Part shown: positions 27,659 through 35,876 of the stretch, one piece after another
How the letters are laid out: each line of letters begins with the position of its first letter
Numbering within the stretch: position 1 is the stretch's first letter
From: Streptomyces broussonetiae
Lineage (GTDB): Bacteria; Actinomycetota; Actinomycetes; Streptomycetales; Streptomycetaceae
DNA: 64,000 nucleotides
Assembly (NCBI RefSeq): GCF_009796285.1
Contig: NZ_CP047020.1
Coordinates: forward strand, 2,480,001 to 2,544,000
Direction of reading: 5' to 3'
The notes under the pieces: model-generated
The model's input: only the letters and a program-made list of their open reading frames with translations
What the model was told of the DNA's origin: nothing
Databases searched by the model: none
Made by a program: the position numbers and the translations under genes

Positions 27659-28054
27659 ATGACCGAGGACGTGAGGCGGCGGACGGTTCTGGTGACGGGC
27701 GCCGCCGTGGCCCTGGCCGTACCCGTGACGGCGTGCGGCAGCAGCACCACCTCCAAGGGCACGACCAGCGTGTCCCTGGGCAGGACCACCGAGATCCCGG
27801 AGGGCGGCGGCAGGATCTTCAAGGACCAGAAGGTCGTCGTCACCCAGCCGTCCAAGGGTGACTTCAAGGCCTTCTCCGCGATCTGTACGCACGAGGGCTG
27901 CACCGTGAGCCGGGTCGCGGACGGCACCATCGACTGCCCGTGTCACGGCAGCAGGTTCCACATCGCCGACGGCTCGGTGGCCCATGGCCCGGCGGCCCGT
28001 CCGCTGCCCGCGAAGTCGATCAGGGTGGAGAACAATACGATCAAACTGACGTGA
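27659..28054 (+). CDS. Rieske [2Fe-2S] lipoprotein with Tat-like signal
   Basis: A 131-residue exported iron-sulfur protein. The N-terminus has twin arginines (VRRRTVLVTGAAVALAV) and a lipobox VTAC (Cys at about residue 23), so it is likely Tat-exported and lipid-anchored. The Rieske cluster ligands are CTHEGC and CPCHGS, each with one Cys and one His. A GGAGG lies six bases before the ATG. It is not next to cytochrome bc genes and is much smaller than QcrA, so it may serve another electron-transfer partner that I cannot identify. It stands divergent from aroH. Confidence 0.9.
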   Translation: MTEDVRRRTVLVTGAAVALAVPVTACGSSTTSKGTTSVSLGRTTEIPEGGGRIFKDQKVVVTQPSKGDFKAFSAICTHEGCTVSRVADGTIDCPCHGSRFHIADGSVAHGPAARPLPAKSIRVENNTIKLT

Positions 28055-28075
28055 GGGTCCGCGTACGCTCCCGGC

Positions 28076-28819
28076 ATGCGGCCCGAAACCCTGGTACGTG
28101 ACCACACCGTCTACGCCTGTGTCATGGGGTCACGGGCGTTCGGCCTGGCCACGGACGCGAGCGACACCGACCGGCGGGGAGTGTTCCTCGTCCCCACCCC
28201 CCTGTTCTGGCGGTTCGACAAGCCGCCGACGCATGTGGAGGGGCCGGGCGAGGAGCAGTTCTCCTGGGAGCTGGAGCGGTTCTGCGAGCTGGCGCTGCGC
28301 GGCAATCCGAACATCCTGGAGTGTCTGCACTCCCCGCTGGTGGAGCAGGTGGACGACACGGGCCGGGAGCTGCTGTCCCTGCGCGGCGCCTTCCTCTCCC
28401 GGCGGGCGTACGACACCTTCACCCGCTACGCCCTCGGCCAGCGCAGGAAGCTCGACGCCGACATCCGTACGACGGGCGCCCCGCGCTGGAAGCACGCCAT
28501 GCACCTGCTGCGGCTGCAGACGTCCGCGCGTGACCTGCTGCGCACGGGCGAGCTGCGCATCGACGTCGGCGACCAGCGCGAGCCGCTGCTCGCGGTGAAG
28601 CGCGGCGAGGTCCCCTGGGCGCGGGTGGAGGCCCGGATGGCACGGCTGGCGGCGCAGACGGAGCAGAGCCTGCACCGCACCCCGCTGCCCCCGGAGCCGG
28701 ACACCGCCCGTGTGTCCGACTTCCTGTTCCGGGTACGCCGGGACTCAGCCCTGCAGGCGTACGCGGACCACGAAGTCGTGCAGGGCGTCGTACGCGCCGG
28801 GGGCGTCGGGCAGGACTGA
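28076..28819 (+). CDS. Predicted nucleotidyltransferase (COG3541/RlaP-like)
   Basis: A 247-residue DNA polymerase beta-fold nucleotidyltransferase. The motif MGSRAFGLATDASDTDRRG contains the GS and D-x-D elements expected to bind metal and NTP. FCELALRGNPNILECL follows, as in the COG3541 family, some members of which accompany RNA-repair ligases. No ligase is adjacent. It begins 22 bp after the Rieske gene on the same strand. Its last 75 bp overlap antisense with the end of a second family member reading the opposite way. Substrate unknown. Confidence 0.82.
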   Translation: MRPETLVRDHTVYACVMGSRAFGLATDASDTDRRGVFLVPTPLFWRFDKPPTHVEGPGEEQFSWELERFCELALRGNPNILECLHSPLVEQVDDTGRELLSLRGAFLSRRAYDTFTRYALGQRRKLDADIRTTGAPRWKHAMHLLRLQTSARDLLRTGELRIDVGDQREPLLAVKRGEVPWARVEARMARLAAQTEQSLHRTPLPPEPDTARVSDFLFRVRRDSALQAYADHEVVQGVVRAGGVGQD

Positions 28820-29488
28820 GACGGCCTGGGCCTCGTCGAGCACGGTGTGCAGCCGCTCCACGTCGGCCTCCACGCGCGCGTGTCCGACGCCGGCCCTCCC
28901 GTGCTCCCGTTCCGCCTTGGCGGCTATCAGCTCGGGCAGATAGCCGGGGGCCTCGGCCTCGTCCAGCAGGGTGGGCAGATGGGCCTGGACCTCACCGCTG
29001 CGCATGAGGTGGATGCCGGTGAGCAGCACGCGGAACGTGTAGAGCAGCGGCTTGAGTTCGCCGGTCTTCTCGAACAGCCGCCACTGGGTCACCGCGAACC
29101 CCCGGTAGTGGTGGGCGTGATGGCTGGTGAGGACCCCGGGTGCCAGCGCGGCCAGCTCCCGGTGGGTGTCGCCGGTGTGCACGACCAGGGGCGAGAGCAG
29201 CTGCTCCAGTACATAGCCGTTGCGGCGGAGCATCAGCCGTACGAACTTGCGCAGGTCGTGGGTGACGAGGTCCAGCTCGACACCGAACCGCACCCAGGCC
29301 CGCGAGCGGGTCTCCTCCGGCTCGCGCAGTCCGACGAGGTCGGCGGCGGGCAGCAGATGGACGCCGCGCAGATCGACGTCCGAGTCCTGCGAGGGGAAGC
29401 CGTAGAGGTGGGCTCCGGAGACGGTCGCGAACAGCAGCGGATCGGGCTGTTCCGCGACCACGGGCGCGAGGTCGAGGTCTTCGATCAT
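28745..29488 (-). CDS. Predicted nucleotidyltransferase (COG3541/RlaP-like)
   Basis: A 247-residue paralogue of the preceding gene, on the opposite strand. The nucleotidyltransferase motif is SGAHLYGFPSQDSDVDLRG, with D-x-D at DVD; the Gly before Ser is kept. Further shared regions are KFVRLMLRRNGYVLEQL and the helical C-terminal half. ATG at 29488. The two genes are convergent and overlap by 75 bp, so both C-termini are encoded by the same DNA in antisense frames, which is unusual. Function unknown. Confidence 0.8.
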   Translation of the reverse strand: MIEDLDLAPVVAEQPDPLLFATVSGAHLYGFPSQDSDVDLRGVHLLPAADLVGLREPEETRSRAWVRFGVELDLVTHDLRKFVRLMLRRNGYVLEQLLSPLVVHTGDTHRELAALAPGVLTSHHAHHYRGFAVTQWRLFEKTGELKPLLYTFRVLLTGIHLMRSGEVQAHLPTLLDEAEAPGYLPELIAAKAEREHGRAGVGHARVEADVERLHTVLDEAQAVSVLPDAPGAYDALHDFVVRVRLQG

Positions 29489-29630
29489 GGGTCCAAGCGT
29501 CCCAGAGCACTCCCAGCGCCAACAGGTCTCCCCGGTACCCGATCCGCCCGGACCGGTCGGCGGGCCGGGCGTCCGCGCGCTGTTCGTCGCTCAGGCCGGG
29601 GGCGCGGCCGCTGCGCGGCATCCGACGGCG

Positions 29631-29663
29631 CCTCCTTTGCCGTCACCACGACGACAAAGGAGG
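29631..29663 (-). terminator. terminator downstream of rluB
   Basis: CCTCCTTTGC and the near-complementary ACAAAGGAGG enclose an inner CGTC-ACCAC-GACG stem. It lies 27 bp past the rluB stop and upstream of the nucleotidyltransferase gene. Confidence 0.65.
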
Positions 29664-29689
29664 GGCGGTGATCACCGCAGGGCAATCCC

Positions 29690-30763
29690 CTACAGCTCGA
29701 CTTCCTTCATCAGCATCCCGACCTCGGTGTTGGACAGCCGGCGCAGCCAGCCCGACTTCTGGTCGCCCAGGGTGATGGGGCCGAAGGAGGTGCGCACCAG
29801 CTTCTCGACCGGGAAGCCGGCCTCGGCCAGCATGCGCCGCACGATGTGCTTGCGGCCCTCGTGCAGGGTGACCTCGACCAGGTAGTTCTTGCCGGTCTGC
29901 TCCACGACCCGGAAGTGGTCCGCGCGCGCGTAGCCGTCCTCGAGCTGGATGCCGTCCTTCAGGCGCTTGCCCAGGTCACGCGGGATCGGACCCACGATGG
30001 CGGCGAGGTAGGTCTTCTTCACGCCGTACTTGGGGTGCGTGAGGCGGTGCGCCAGCTCGCCGTGGTTGGTCAGGAGGATGACGCCCTCGGTCTCGGTGTC
30101 CAGCCGGCCGACGTGGAACAGCCGCGTCTCGCGGTTGGTGACGTAGTCCCCGAGGCACTGCCGCCCTTCGGGGTCCTCCATGGTGGACACCACACCGGCC
30201 GGCTTGTTCAGCGAGAAGAACTGGTACGACTGCGTCGCGACCGTCAGGCCGTCGACCTTGACCTCGTCCTTCTCCGGGTCGACCCGGCGGCCCTGCTCGA
30301 GCACGATCTCGCCGTTGACCTCGACCCGCGCCTGTTCGATCAGCTCCTCGCAGGCCCGCCGCGAGCCGTAGCCGGCGCGCGCGAGGACCTTCTGCAGCCG
30401 CTCGCCCTCCTGCTCGGCGCCCGGGAAGGTCTTGGGCAGCTTGACGTCCTTCTTGCCCGCGTAGCGCTCCCGGTTGCGCTCCTCGACGCGCGTCTCGTAC
30501 TCACGCGAGCGTGCGGGAGCCGTACGGCCGCCGCCCTGCTGGGACTGCTTGGGGCCGCCCTTGGCGCCGCCACGCGCGGAGCCGCCGCGCCCGGACTTGG
30601 GGCCGTCCTGGGAGGCGCCGGGGCCCACGTCATAGCGGCGCTCCTCGGGGCGGGGCTTGCGGGGACGGCCCTGCCCCTGCCGCTCGTCCCGGTTGTTGCC
30701 GGCGCCGCGGTAGTTACCGCGCCCGCCCTGCCCGCCACTCTTGCCGCTGCCGCTGCTTCGCAT
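29690..30763 (-). CDS. rluB: 23S rRNA pseudouridine synthase RluB family
   Basis: RsuA/RluB-type pseudouridine synthase of 357 residues. The first about 115 residues are a Gly/Arg/Ser/Gln-rich disordered extension (RGNYRGAGNNRDERQGQGR), followed by an S4 domain (ERLQKVLARAGYGSRRACEE) and the catalytic domain with HVGRLDTETEGVILLTNHG, where the Asp of GRLDTET is the catalytic residue. The ATG at 30763 is preferred over a TTG one codon earlier. It is the last gene of the scpA-scpB-rluB unit, with 12 bp between scpB and rluB, a conserved bacterial arrangement. Confidence 0.95.
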   Translation of the reverse strand: MRSSGSGKSGGQGGRGNYRGAGNNRDERQGQGRPRKPRPEERRYDVGPGASQDGPKSGRGGSARGGAKGGPKQSQQGGGRTAPARSREYETRVEERNRERYAGKKDVKLPKTFPGAEQEGERLQKVLARAGYGSRRACEELIEQARVEVNGEIVLEQGRRVDPEKDEVKVDGLTVATQSYQFFSLNKPAGVVSTMEDPEGRQCLGDYVTNRETRLFHVGRLDTETEGVILLTNHGELAHRLTHPKYGVKKTYLAAIVGPIPRDLGKRLKDGIQLEDGYARADHFRVVEQTGKNYLVEVTLHEGRKHIVRRMLAEAGFPVEKLVRTSFGPITLGDQKSGWLRRLSNTEVGMLMKEVEL

Positions 30764-30775
30764 CAAAGTTCCGTC

Positions 30776-31426
30776 TTAGTCGTCTGCGTCCTGACCGCCG
30801 GGCGCGTCGGGCGCGTCCGGGTCGAACGACGGAACCCCTTCCTGGGTCTCGGCCTCGATCGCCTCCGCCTCCGGGAGGAAGGGCGCGAGTTCCGGAAGTT
30901 CGTCCAGGCCGCGCAGGCCCATCCGCTCCAGGAAGTAGTTCGTCGTCCTGTACAGGATCGCACCTGTTTCGGGTTCCGTGCCCGCCTCCTCGACCAGACC
31001 GCGCTGGAGCAGGGTGCGCATCACGCCGTCGCAGTTGACCCCGCGCACGGCAGAGACGCGGCTGCGGCTGACCGGCTGGCGGTAGGCGACGACCGCGAGG
31101 GTCTCCAGCGCCGCCTGAGTGAGCCGGGCGGTCTGGCCGTCCAGGACGAGCCGCTCGACGGCCGGCGCGAACTGCGCGCGCGTGGAGAAGCGCCAGCCGC
31201 CGGCGACGTAGCGCAGTTCGAAGCCGCGGCCCTGGACCGCGTACTCGTCGGCCAGCTCCCGCAGCGCGTCGGCGATCTGCCGTTTCGGCCGCTCCAGCAG
31301 CTTCGCCAGATGCTCCTCGGTCGCGGGCTCGTCCACGACCATGAGCATCGCCTCCAGGGCGGGCTTGAGGTCGAGGCCGGCGACGGCCCGCAGCGCGTCC
31401 GGGACCTCGGTGGTCTGCTCGCTCAC
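30776..31426 (-). CDS. scpB: Segregation and condensation protein B
   Basis: Winged-helix subunit of the SMC-ScpAB condensin, 216 residues. Two winged-helix domains are visible, with KLLERPKRQIADALRELADEY, LVLDGQTARLTQAALETLAVV and the conserved AYRQPVSRSRVSAVRGVNCD. The C-terminal tail is acidic (FDPDAPDAPGGQDADD). The ATG overlaps the scpA stop in ATGA, so the two subunits are translationally coupled. Confidence 0.96.
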   Translation of the reverse strand: MSEQTTEVPDALRAVAGLDLKPALEAMLMVVDEPATEEHLAKLLERPKRQIADALRELADEYAVQGRGFELRYVAGGWRFSTRAQFAPAVERLVLDGQTARLTQAALETLAVVAYRQPVSRSRVSAVRGVNCDGVMRTLLQRGLVEEAGTEPETGAILYRTTNYFLERMGLRGLDELPELAPFLPEAEAIEAETQEGVPSFDPDAPDAPGGQDADD

Positions 31427-32646
31427 GGCTTCTTCTCCTCCTTGGCCGGCTCGGGCGGTCGGTCGAACTCGTCGGTCACCATCGGCGCGGTGTCCGCGTC
31501 CCCGCCGGTCCAGCGCACCAGCAGCTCCCCGAGCGCGGCCTCCTGCTCCAGGGCGACGGCCTTCTCCCGGTACAGCTCCAGCAGGGCGAGGAACCGGGCG
31601 ACGACGGTGAGCGTGTCGGCGGTGTCCTCGACCAGGTCCCGGAAGCTGGCCTCGCCCAGCTCCTTCAGCCGGGCGACCACGATCCCGGCCTGCTCCTGCA
31701 CGCTGACCAGCGGGGCGTGGATGTGGTCGACGTAGACCTGCGGCTTGGGCCTCGGCTGCATCGCCTTGACCGCGAGCCTGGCGAAGCCCTCGGGGCCGAT
31801 GCTGATGACGACCTCGGGCAGCAGCTCGGCGTACTGGGGCTCCAGACCGACGGTACGGGGGTGGCGGCGGGCCTCTTCCTCCAGGCGCGCGTTGAAGATG
31901 TCCGCGATCTGCTTGTACGCGCGGTACTGCAGCAACCGTGCGAACAGCAGGTCGCGGGCCTCCAGCAGCGCGAGGTCGGCCTCGTCCTCGACCTCGGCGG
32001 TGGGCAGCAGCCGGGCCGCCTTCAGATCGAGCAGTGTGGCGGCCACGACGAGGAACTCCGTCGTCTGGTCCAGGTCCCAGTCGGGTCCCATGGCCCGGAT
32101 GTGTGCCATGAACTCGTCGGTGACCTTCGACAGGGCGACCTCGGTGACGTCCAGCTTGTGCTTGGAGATCAGCTGGAGGAGCAGGTCGAAGGGGCCCTCG
32201 AAGTTCGACAGCCGGACCTTGAAGACGCCGTCACGGACTTCTTCGGGTGCGGTTTCGACTTCGGGTCCGGACCCGGGTTCCGGTCCCGGACCCGACGCCG
32301 GGACAACCGCGGCCTCGGGCGCGGCCTCGGGCGCGGCCTCGGGCGCGGCCTCGGGCGCGGCCTCGGGCGCGGCCTCGGGCGCGGCCTCGGGCGCGGCCTC
32401 GGGCGCGGCCTCGGGCGCGGCCTCGGGCGCGGCCTCGGGCGCGGCCTCGGGCGCGGCCTCGGGCGCGGCCTCGGGCGCGGCCTCGGGCGCGGCCTCGGGC
32501 GCGGCCTCGGGCGCGGCCTCGGGCGCGGCCTCGGGCGCGAGTACCTCCGGTTCCGGAGCCGGTTCGAGCCCCGGTCCGCGTCCCAGCGCACGTCGGCGCC
32601 CCGGAGTCGGGGCGGCGGCGGAGATGGGTACGTCGGACGAGGTCAT
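31423..32646 (-). CDS. scpA: Segregation and condensation protein A with APEA repeat linker
   Basis: Kleisin subunit that bridges the SMC heads, 407 residues against about 250-280 for typical ScpA. Residues 1-36 are a basic/Pro-rich leader, residues 37-112 are 19 exact copies of Ala-Pro-Glu-Ala, and 113-140 an acidic Pro-rich linker. The conserved ScpA domain begins at FKVRLSNFEGPFDLLLQLI and ends before the charged tail PEPAKEEKKP. The ATG at 32646 has GAGGG close by. The repeat comes from a 12-bp tandem array and is expected to vary in length between strains. The domain itself looks intact. Confidence 0.95.
   Translation of the reverse strand: MTSSDVPISAAAPTPGRRRALGRGPGLEPAPEPEVLAPEAAPEAAPEAAPEAAPEAAPEAAPEAAPEAAPEAAPEAAPEAAPEAAPEAAPEAAPEAAPEAAPEAAPEAAPEAAVVPASGPGPEPGSGPEVETAPEEVRDGVFKVRLSNFEGPFDLLLQLISKHKLDVTEVALSKVTDEFMAHIRAMGPDWDLDQTTEFLVVAATLLDLKAARLLPTAEVEDEADLALLEARDLLFARLLQYRAYKQIADIFNARLEEEARRHPRTVGLEPQYAELLPEVVISIGPEGFARLAVKAMQPRPKPQVYVDHIHAPLVSVQEQAGIVVARLKELGEASFRDLVEDTADTLTVVARFLALLELYREKAVALEQEAALGELLVRWTGGDADTAPMVTDEFDRPPEPAKEEKKP
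32311..32538. repeat. 19 x 12-bp tandem repeat inside scpA
   Basis: The unit GGCCTCGGGCGC repeats 19 times without a single mismatch over 228 bp. Because 12 is a multiple of three, all six frames stay open. In scpA it encodes (APEA)19. Identity of the copies points to recent slippage or unequal exchange. Confidence 0.98.
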
Positions 32647-32664
32647 GGCCCTCGCAGGCTACCC

Positions 32665-33219
32665 CTACCGCCCCCGCAGCCGTCGTACGAGGATGCTCGC
32701 GTCCCCGCGGGACTCCAGGTCGGCCAGGACCACGGCCACCGCCTCGCGCACGATGCGCCCGCGGTCCACCGCCAGCCCGTGTTCACCTCGGAGCACCAGA
32801 CGGGCGTGCTCGAGGTCCATCAGCTCCTCGGCGGAGACGTACACCGTGATCTTCTCGTCGTGCCGCTCCCGCCCGCTGGGCCGCCGGTTCGCCGCCGCCC
32901 GCCCCCGCTTGCGCGGCTGAGCGGCGGCGGCAGAGCCGTCCTGCGCCGCCTGCCGCCGAGCCGGGCGCGTGCGGGACTCGCCGGCCTCGGCCTGCTCGGC
33001 CTCGGCCGCGACATGCTCCGCACCCTCTCCGTCACCGCCCTGGACGGGCACCGACTGCGGTGCGTCCTCAGCGGCGGCCACGTCGTCGCTCTCCCCCGCG
33101 GGAGCCGGCACCCGGGCCTCACCGTTGGCCCCGCGGCGGGGAGTCGACGGCTGAAGCGCCATCCCCCCTGTCGTACGGAAGAGTTCGTCGGCCCCCGGCA
33201 GACTCACTCGGCGTGACAC
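32665..33219 (-). CDS. Hypothetical protein between parA and scpA
   Basis: A 184-residue protein. The first 118 residues are low-complexity (Ala/Glu/Gly/Arg-rich), while the C-terminal 65 residues look folded: EKITVYVSAEELMDLEHARL and VDRGRIVREAVAVVLADLES resemble a ribbon-helix-helix DNA-binding domain (a beta strand followed by two helices). The GTG start lies inside the end of parA (16-bp overlap), suggesting one transcript parA-this gene-scpA-scpB-rluB. A DNA-binding role in chromosome segregation or autoregulation is an inference. Confidence 0.8.
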   Translation of the reverse strand: MSRRVSLPGADELFRTTGGMALQPSTPRRGANGEARVPAPAGESDDVAAAEDAPQSVPVQGGDGEGAEHVAAEAEQAEAGESRTRPARRQAAQDGSAAAAQPRKRGRAAANRRPSGRERHDEKITVYVSAEELMDLEHARLVLRGEHGLAVDRGRIVREAVAVVLADLESRGDASILVRRLRGR

Positions 33220-34379
33220 CGGGCGAGCACCTCCCTGGCGAGCTGGCGATAGGCGGCGGCACCGACGGAGTTGGACGCATAGGTGGTGATGGGCTCACCG
33301 GCGACCGTGGTCTCCGGGAAGCGGACCGTGCGGCCGATGACCGTGTGGTACACGTGGTCGTCGAAGGCCTCGACCACACGGGCCAGGACCTCACGGCTGT
33401 GGACCGTGCGCGAGTCGTACATCGTGGCGAGGATGCCGTCCAGTTCCAGCTCGGGGTTGAGCCGCTCCTGGACCTTCTCGATGGTCTCGGTCAGCAGGGC
33501 CACACCGCGCAGGGCGAAGAACTCGCACTCCAGCGGCACGATCACCTTGTGAGCGGCCGTCAGGGCGTTCACGGTGAGCAGGCCGAGCGAGGGCTGACAG
33601 TCGATGACGATGTAGTCGTAGTCGTCCATCAGCGGCTTCAGGGCGCGTTGGAGGGTCGACTCGCGGGCGACCTCGGAGACGAGCTGGACCTCGGCGGCCG
33701 ACAGGTCGATGTTGGAGGGCAGCAGGTCCATGTTGGGGACCGCCGTCTTCAGCAGGACCTCGTCCGCGGACATGCCCCGCTCCATGAGCAGGTTGTAGAC
33801 CGTCAGGTCGAGTTCCATCGGGTTGACACCGAGACCCACCGACAGCGCGCCCTGCGGGTCGAAGTCCACGAGCAGCACGCGCCGGCCGTACTCCGCGAGC
33901 GCGGCACCCAGATTGATGGTCGACGTCGTCTTGCCGACGCCGCCCTTCTGGTTGCACATCGCGATGATCTTCGCGGGGCCGTGGTCGGTCAGCGGGCCCG
34001 GGATCGGGAAGTACGGCAGCGGGCGTCCGGTCGGGCCGACGCGCTCACGGCGCTGGCGGGCCGCGTCGGGCGCGAGCGTCGCCGCGTACTCCGGATCGGG
34101 TTCGTACTCGGCGTCGGGGTCGTAGAAGTGCCCCTGGGGCAGTTCGTCGTAGTCGGCGAATTGGTTGTGGGGCGCGCCACTTCCGTCGCCGGCCATGGCG
34201 TTCACGTGATGGCCATCCATGCTCTGGTGTGCTGTCCGGGCGGTCTGCGGACCCGGACTCTGGTGGGCTGCGAAGGTGCGCACAGCTACGGAGCCGACAG
34301 CCTCGAATCCCTCGGAGCCCTGGCCCCGTACAGGCATTCCTGGTTGACCACCCCCGGGAGAAAATGTCGACTCATTCAC
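33204..34379 (-). CDS. ParA/Soj-family ATPase with long N-terminal extension
   Basis: Deviant-Walker ATPase of about 391 residues. The ATPase core begins near residue 136 with KIIAMCNQKGGVGKTTSTIN (deviant Walker A KGGVGKT), then VDFDPQGALSVGLG, IVIDCQPSLGLLTVNAL and the C-terminal REVLARCHAE. The first 130 residues are Gly/Pro/His/Asp-rich and probably disordered. GTG at 34379 follows AAGGAGG by 11 bases; other starts further inside are possible. It is linked to scpAB, not to the parB/oriC cluster, so it is probably not the main ParA but the conserved second ParA-like protein of actinobacteria (Rv1708-like). Confidence 0.9.
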   Translation of the reverse strand: MNESTFSPGGGQPGMPVRGQGSEGFEAVGSVAVRTFAAHQSPGPQTARTAHQSMDGHHVNAMAGDGSGAPHNQFADYDELPQGHFYDPDAEYEPDPEYAATLAPDAARQRRERVGPTGRPLPYFPIPGPLTDHGPAKIIAMCNQKGGVGKTTSTINLGAALAEYGRRVLLVDFDPQGALSVGLGVNPMELDLTVYNLLMERGMSADEVLLKTAVPNMDLLPSNIDLSAAEVQLVSEVARESTLQRALKPLMDDYDYIVIDCQPSLGLLTVNALTAAHKVIVPLECEFFALRGVALLTETIEKVQERLNPELELDGILATMYDSRTVHSREVLARVVEAFDDHVYHTVIGRTVRFPETTVAGEPITTYASNSVGAAAYRQLAREVLARCHAE

Positions 34380-34760
34380 AAGTCGTCTTACCTCCTTGGT
34401 GACCAGGAAACTTCTAGACAAGGTCAGCGTGGCACCATGCCGACGGTTGGCGACTCTATGGCGTGTCGGCGGTCCGCAGCAACACAATCCGCCGGACCCG
34501 GCACGATGTGTCGGCAATGAAACATCTCGCTGTCAAGGGCGTACGACCGTCGCACAGCAGGTTTCACCGGTGTGCGAATCGGTCGAAGCGTTACGTTCGA
34601 GGCGAGTTGACCGAGAGCCGCAAAGTGACCATACACACATCCGGCCGGACCTTGTCGGGCAAGGTCCGGCCGGGTGCGCGCTGTTGACGAGACGTGTTGA
34701 CGAATCGCCTTTTACCTCTGGGTGACTTAGCGACTCACGAGGTCACGGGTCGGTCGGGGC
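34380..34760. other. intergenic region between parA and ald
   Basis: No gene seen. It holds AAGGAGG for parA, presumably its promoter (a TTGACA occurs on the minus strand at 34531-34536 without an obvious -10), and the ald terminator at 34641-34673. Confidence 0.5.
34641..34673 (-). terminator. terminator hairpin downstream of ald
   Basis: CCGGCCGGACCTTG and CAAGGTCCGGCCGG form a perfect 14-bp stem around TCGGG, 88 bp past the ald stop codon. No T-run follows. Confidence 0.7.
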
Positions 34761-35876
34761 TCAGCCGAGCAGCGAGTCCAGCTCGACGTGCTCCAGGCCG
34801 TGGGCCTCGGCGACCTCCTTGTAAACGACCTTGCCGTCATGGGTGTTGAGACCCTTGGCGAGCGCGGCGTCGCGGCGCAGCGCCTCGACCCAGCCGTTGT
34901 TGGCCAGCGAGACGATGTACGGCATCGTGGCGTTGGTGAGGGCGTTGGTGGAGGTGTTGGGCACACCGCCCGGCATGTTGGCCACGCAGTAGAAGACCGA
35001 GTTGTGGACCGTGAAGGTCGGCTCGGCGTGCGTGGTGGGACGGGAGTCCTCGAAGCAGCCGCCCTGGTCGATCGCGATGTCGACAAGCACACTTCCCGGC
35101 TTCATGCGGGACACCAGCTCGTTGGTGACGAGCTTGGGGGCCTTGGCGCCCGGGATGAGGACCGCGCCGATGACGAGGTCGGCCTCCAGGACGGCCTTCT
35201 CCAGCTCGAAGGCGTTGGACATGATCGCCTTGACCTTCGTACCGAAGATCTTGTCGGCCTCGCGCAGCTTGTTGATGTCGCGGTCGAGCAGGGTCACCTC
35301 GAAGCCCATGCCGACGGCGACCTGGGTGGCGTTCCAGCCCGAGACACCGCCGCCGATGACCACGCACTTGGCCGGGGTCACTCCCGGGACGCCGCCCGGC
35401 AGCACGCCACGGCCGCCGGCCGCGCGCATCAGGTGGTAAGCGCCGACCTGCGGGGCAAGACGGCCCGCGACCTCGGACATCGGGGCGAGCAGCGGCAGCG
35501 CGCGGTTCGGCAGCTCGACGGTCTCGTAGGCGATGGCCGTGGTGCCGGACTCGATGAGCGCGTCCGTGCACTCCTTGGACGCGGCCAGGTGCAGGTAGGT
35601 GAAGAGGATCTGGTCCTTGCGGAGACGGTGGTACTCCTCCGCGATGGGCTCCTTGACCTTCAGCAGCAGGTCGGCGGTGGCCCAGACCTCGTCGGCGGTG
35701 TCGAGGATCGCGGCACCGGCGGAGACGTACTCCTCGTCCGTGATCGAGGAGCCGAGGCCGGCGCCCCGCTCGATGACGACCTGGTGGCCGTTGCGCACCA
35801 GCTCGTGCACACCGGCGGGGGTGATGGCCACCCGGAACTCGTTGTTCTTGACCTCGCGGGGGATGCCGACCTTCAC
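34761..35876 (-). CDS. ald: Alanine dehydrogenase
   Basis: NAD-dependent interconversion of alanine with pyruvate and ammonia, 371 residues, the same as the mycobacterial enzyme. The N-terminus VKVGIPREVKNNEFRVAITP matches the family start, which decides for GTG 35876 (AAGGA 11 bases upstream) over the GTG three codons earlier. Lys of LLKVKEP and His of YLHLAA are the catalytic positions, and VVIGGGVSGWNATQVAVGMG is the NAD-binding fold. It is a single-gene unit, divergent in role from the neighbouring chromosome genes. Growth on alanine and oxygen limitation are the usual inducers in relatives. Confidence 0.97.
   Translation of the reverse strand: MKVGIPREVKNNEFRVAITPAGVHELVRNGHQVVIERGAGLGSSITDEEYVSAGAAILDTADEVWATADLLLKVKEPIAEEYHRLRKDQILFTYLHLAASKECTDALIESGTTAIAYETVELPNRALPLLAPMSEVAGRLAPQVGAYHLMRAAGGRGVLPGGVPGVTPAKCVVIGGGVSGWNATQVAVGMGFEVTLLDRDINKLREADKIFGTKVKAIMSNAFELEKAVLEADLVIGAVLIPGAKAPKLVTNELVSRMKPGSVLVDIAIDQGGCFEDSRPTTHAEPTFTVHNSVFYCVANMPGGVPNTSTNALTNATMPYIVSLANNGWVEALRRDAALAKGLNTHDGKVVYKEVAEAHGLEHVELDSLLG

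Noticed and set aside
26062..27930. 622-codon reading of the tyrA frame
   Set aside because: Only the part from GTG 27156 matches prephenate dehydrogenase. The upstream part covers aroH and intergenic DNA out of frame.
29485..29689. Small ORFs between rluB and the nucleotidyltransferase gene
   Set aside because: They overlap the rluB terminator hairpin and have no ribosome site or recognisable sequence.
32311..32538. Possible CRISPR or regulatory repeat array
   Set aside because: There are no spacers; the units are contiguous 12-mers in frame within scpA.
31717..33216. Long plus-strand frames of about 400-500 codons with Gly/Arg or Ala/Ser repeats
   Set aside because: They are antisense readings through the 12-bp array in scpA, which keeps all frames open.
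33204..34760. parS site near the ParA-like gene
   Set aside because: No GTTTCACGTGAAAC-like sequence is present. The TTCACGTGA inside parA is too short and lies in coding sequence.
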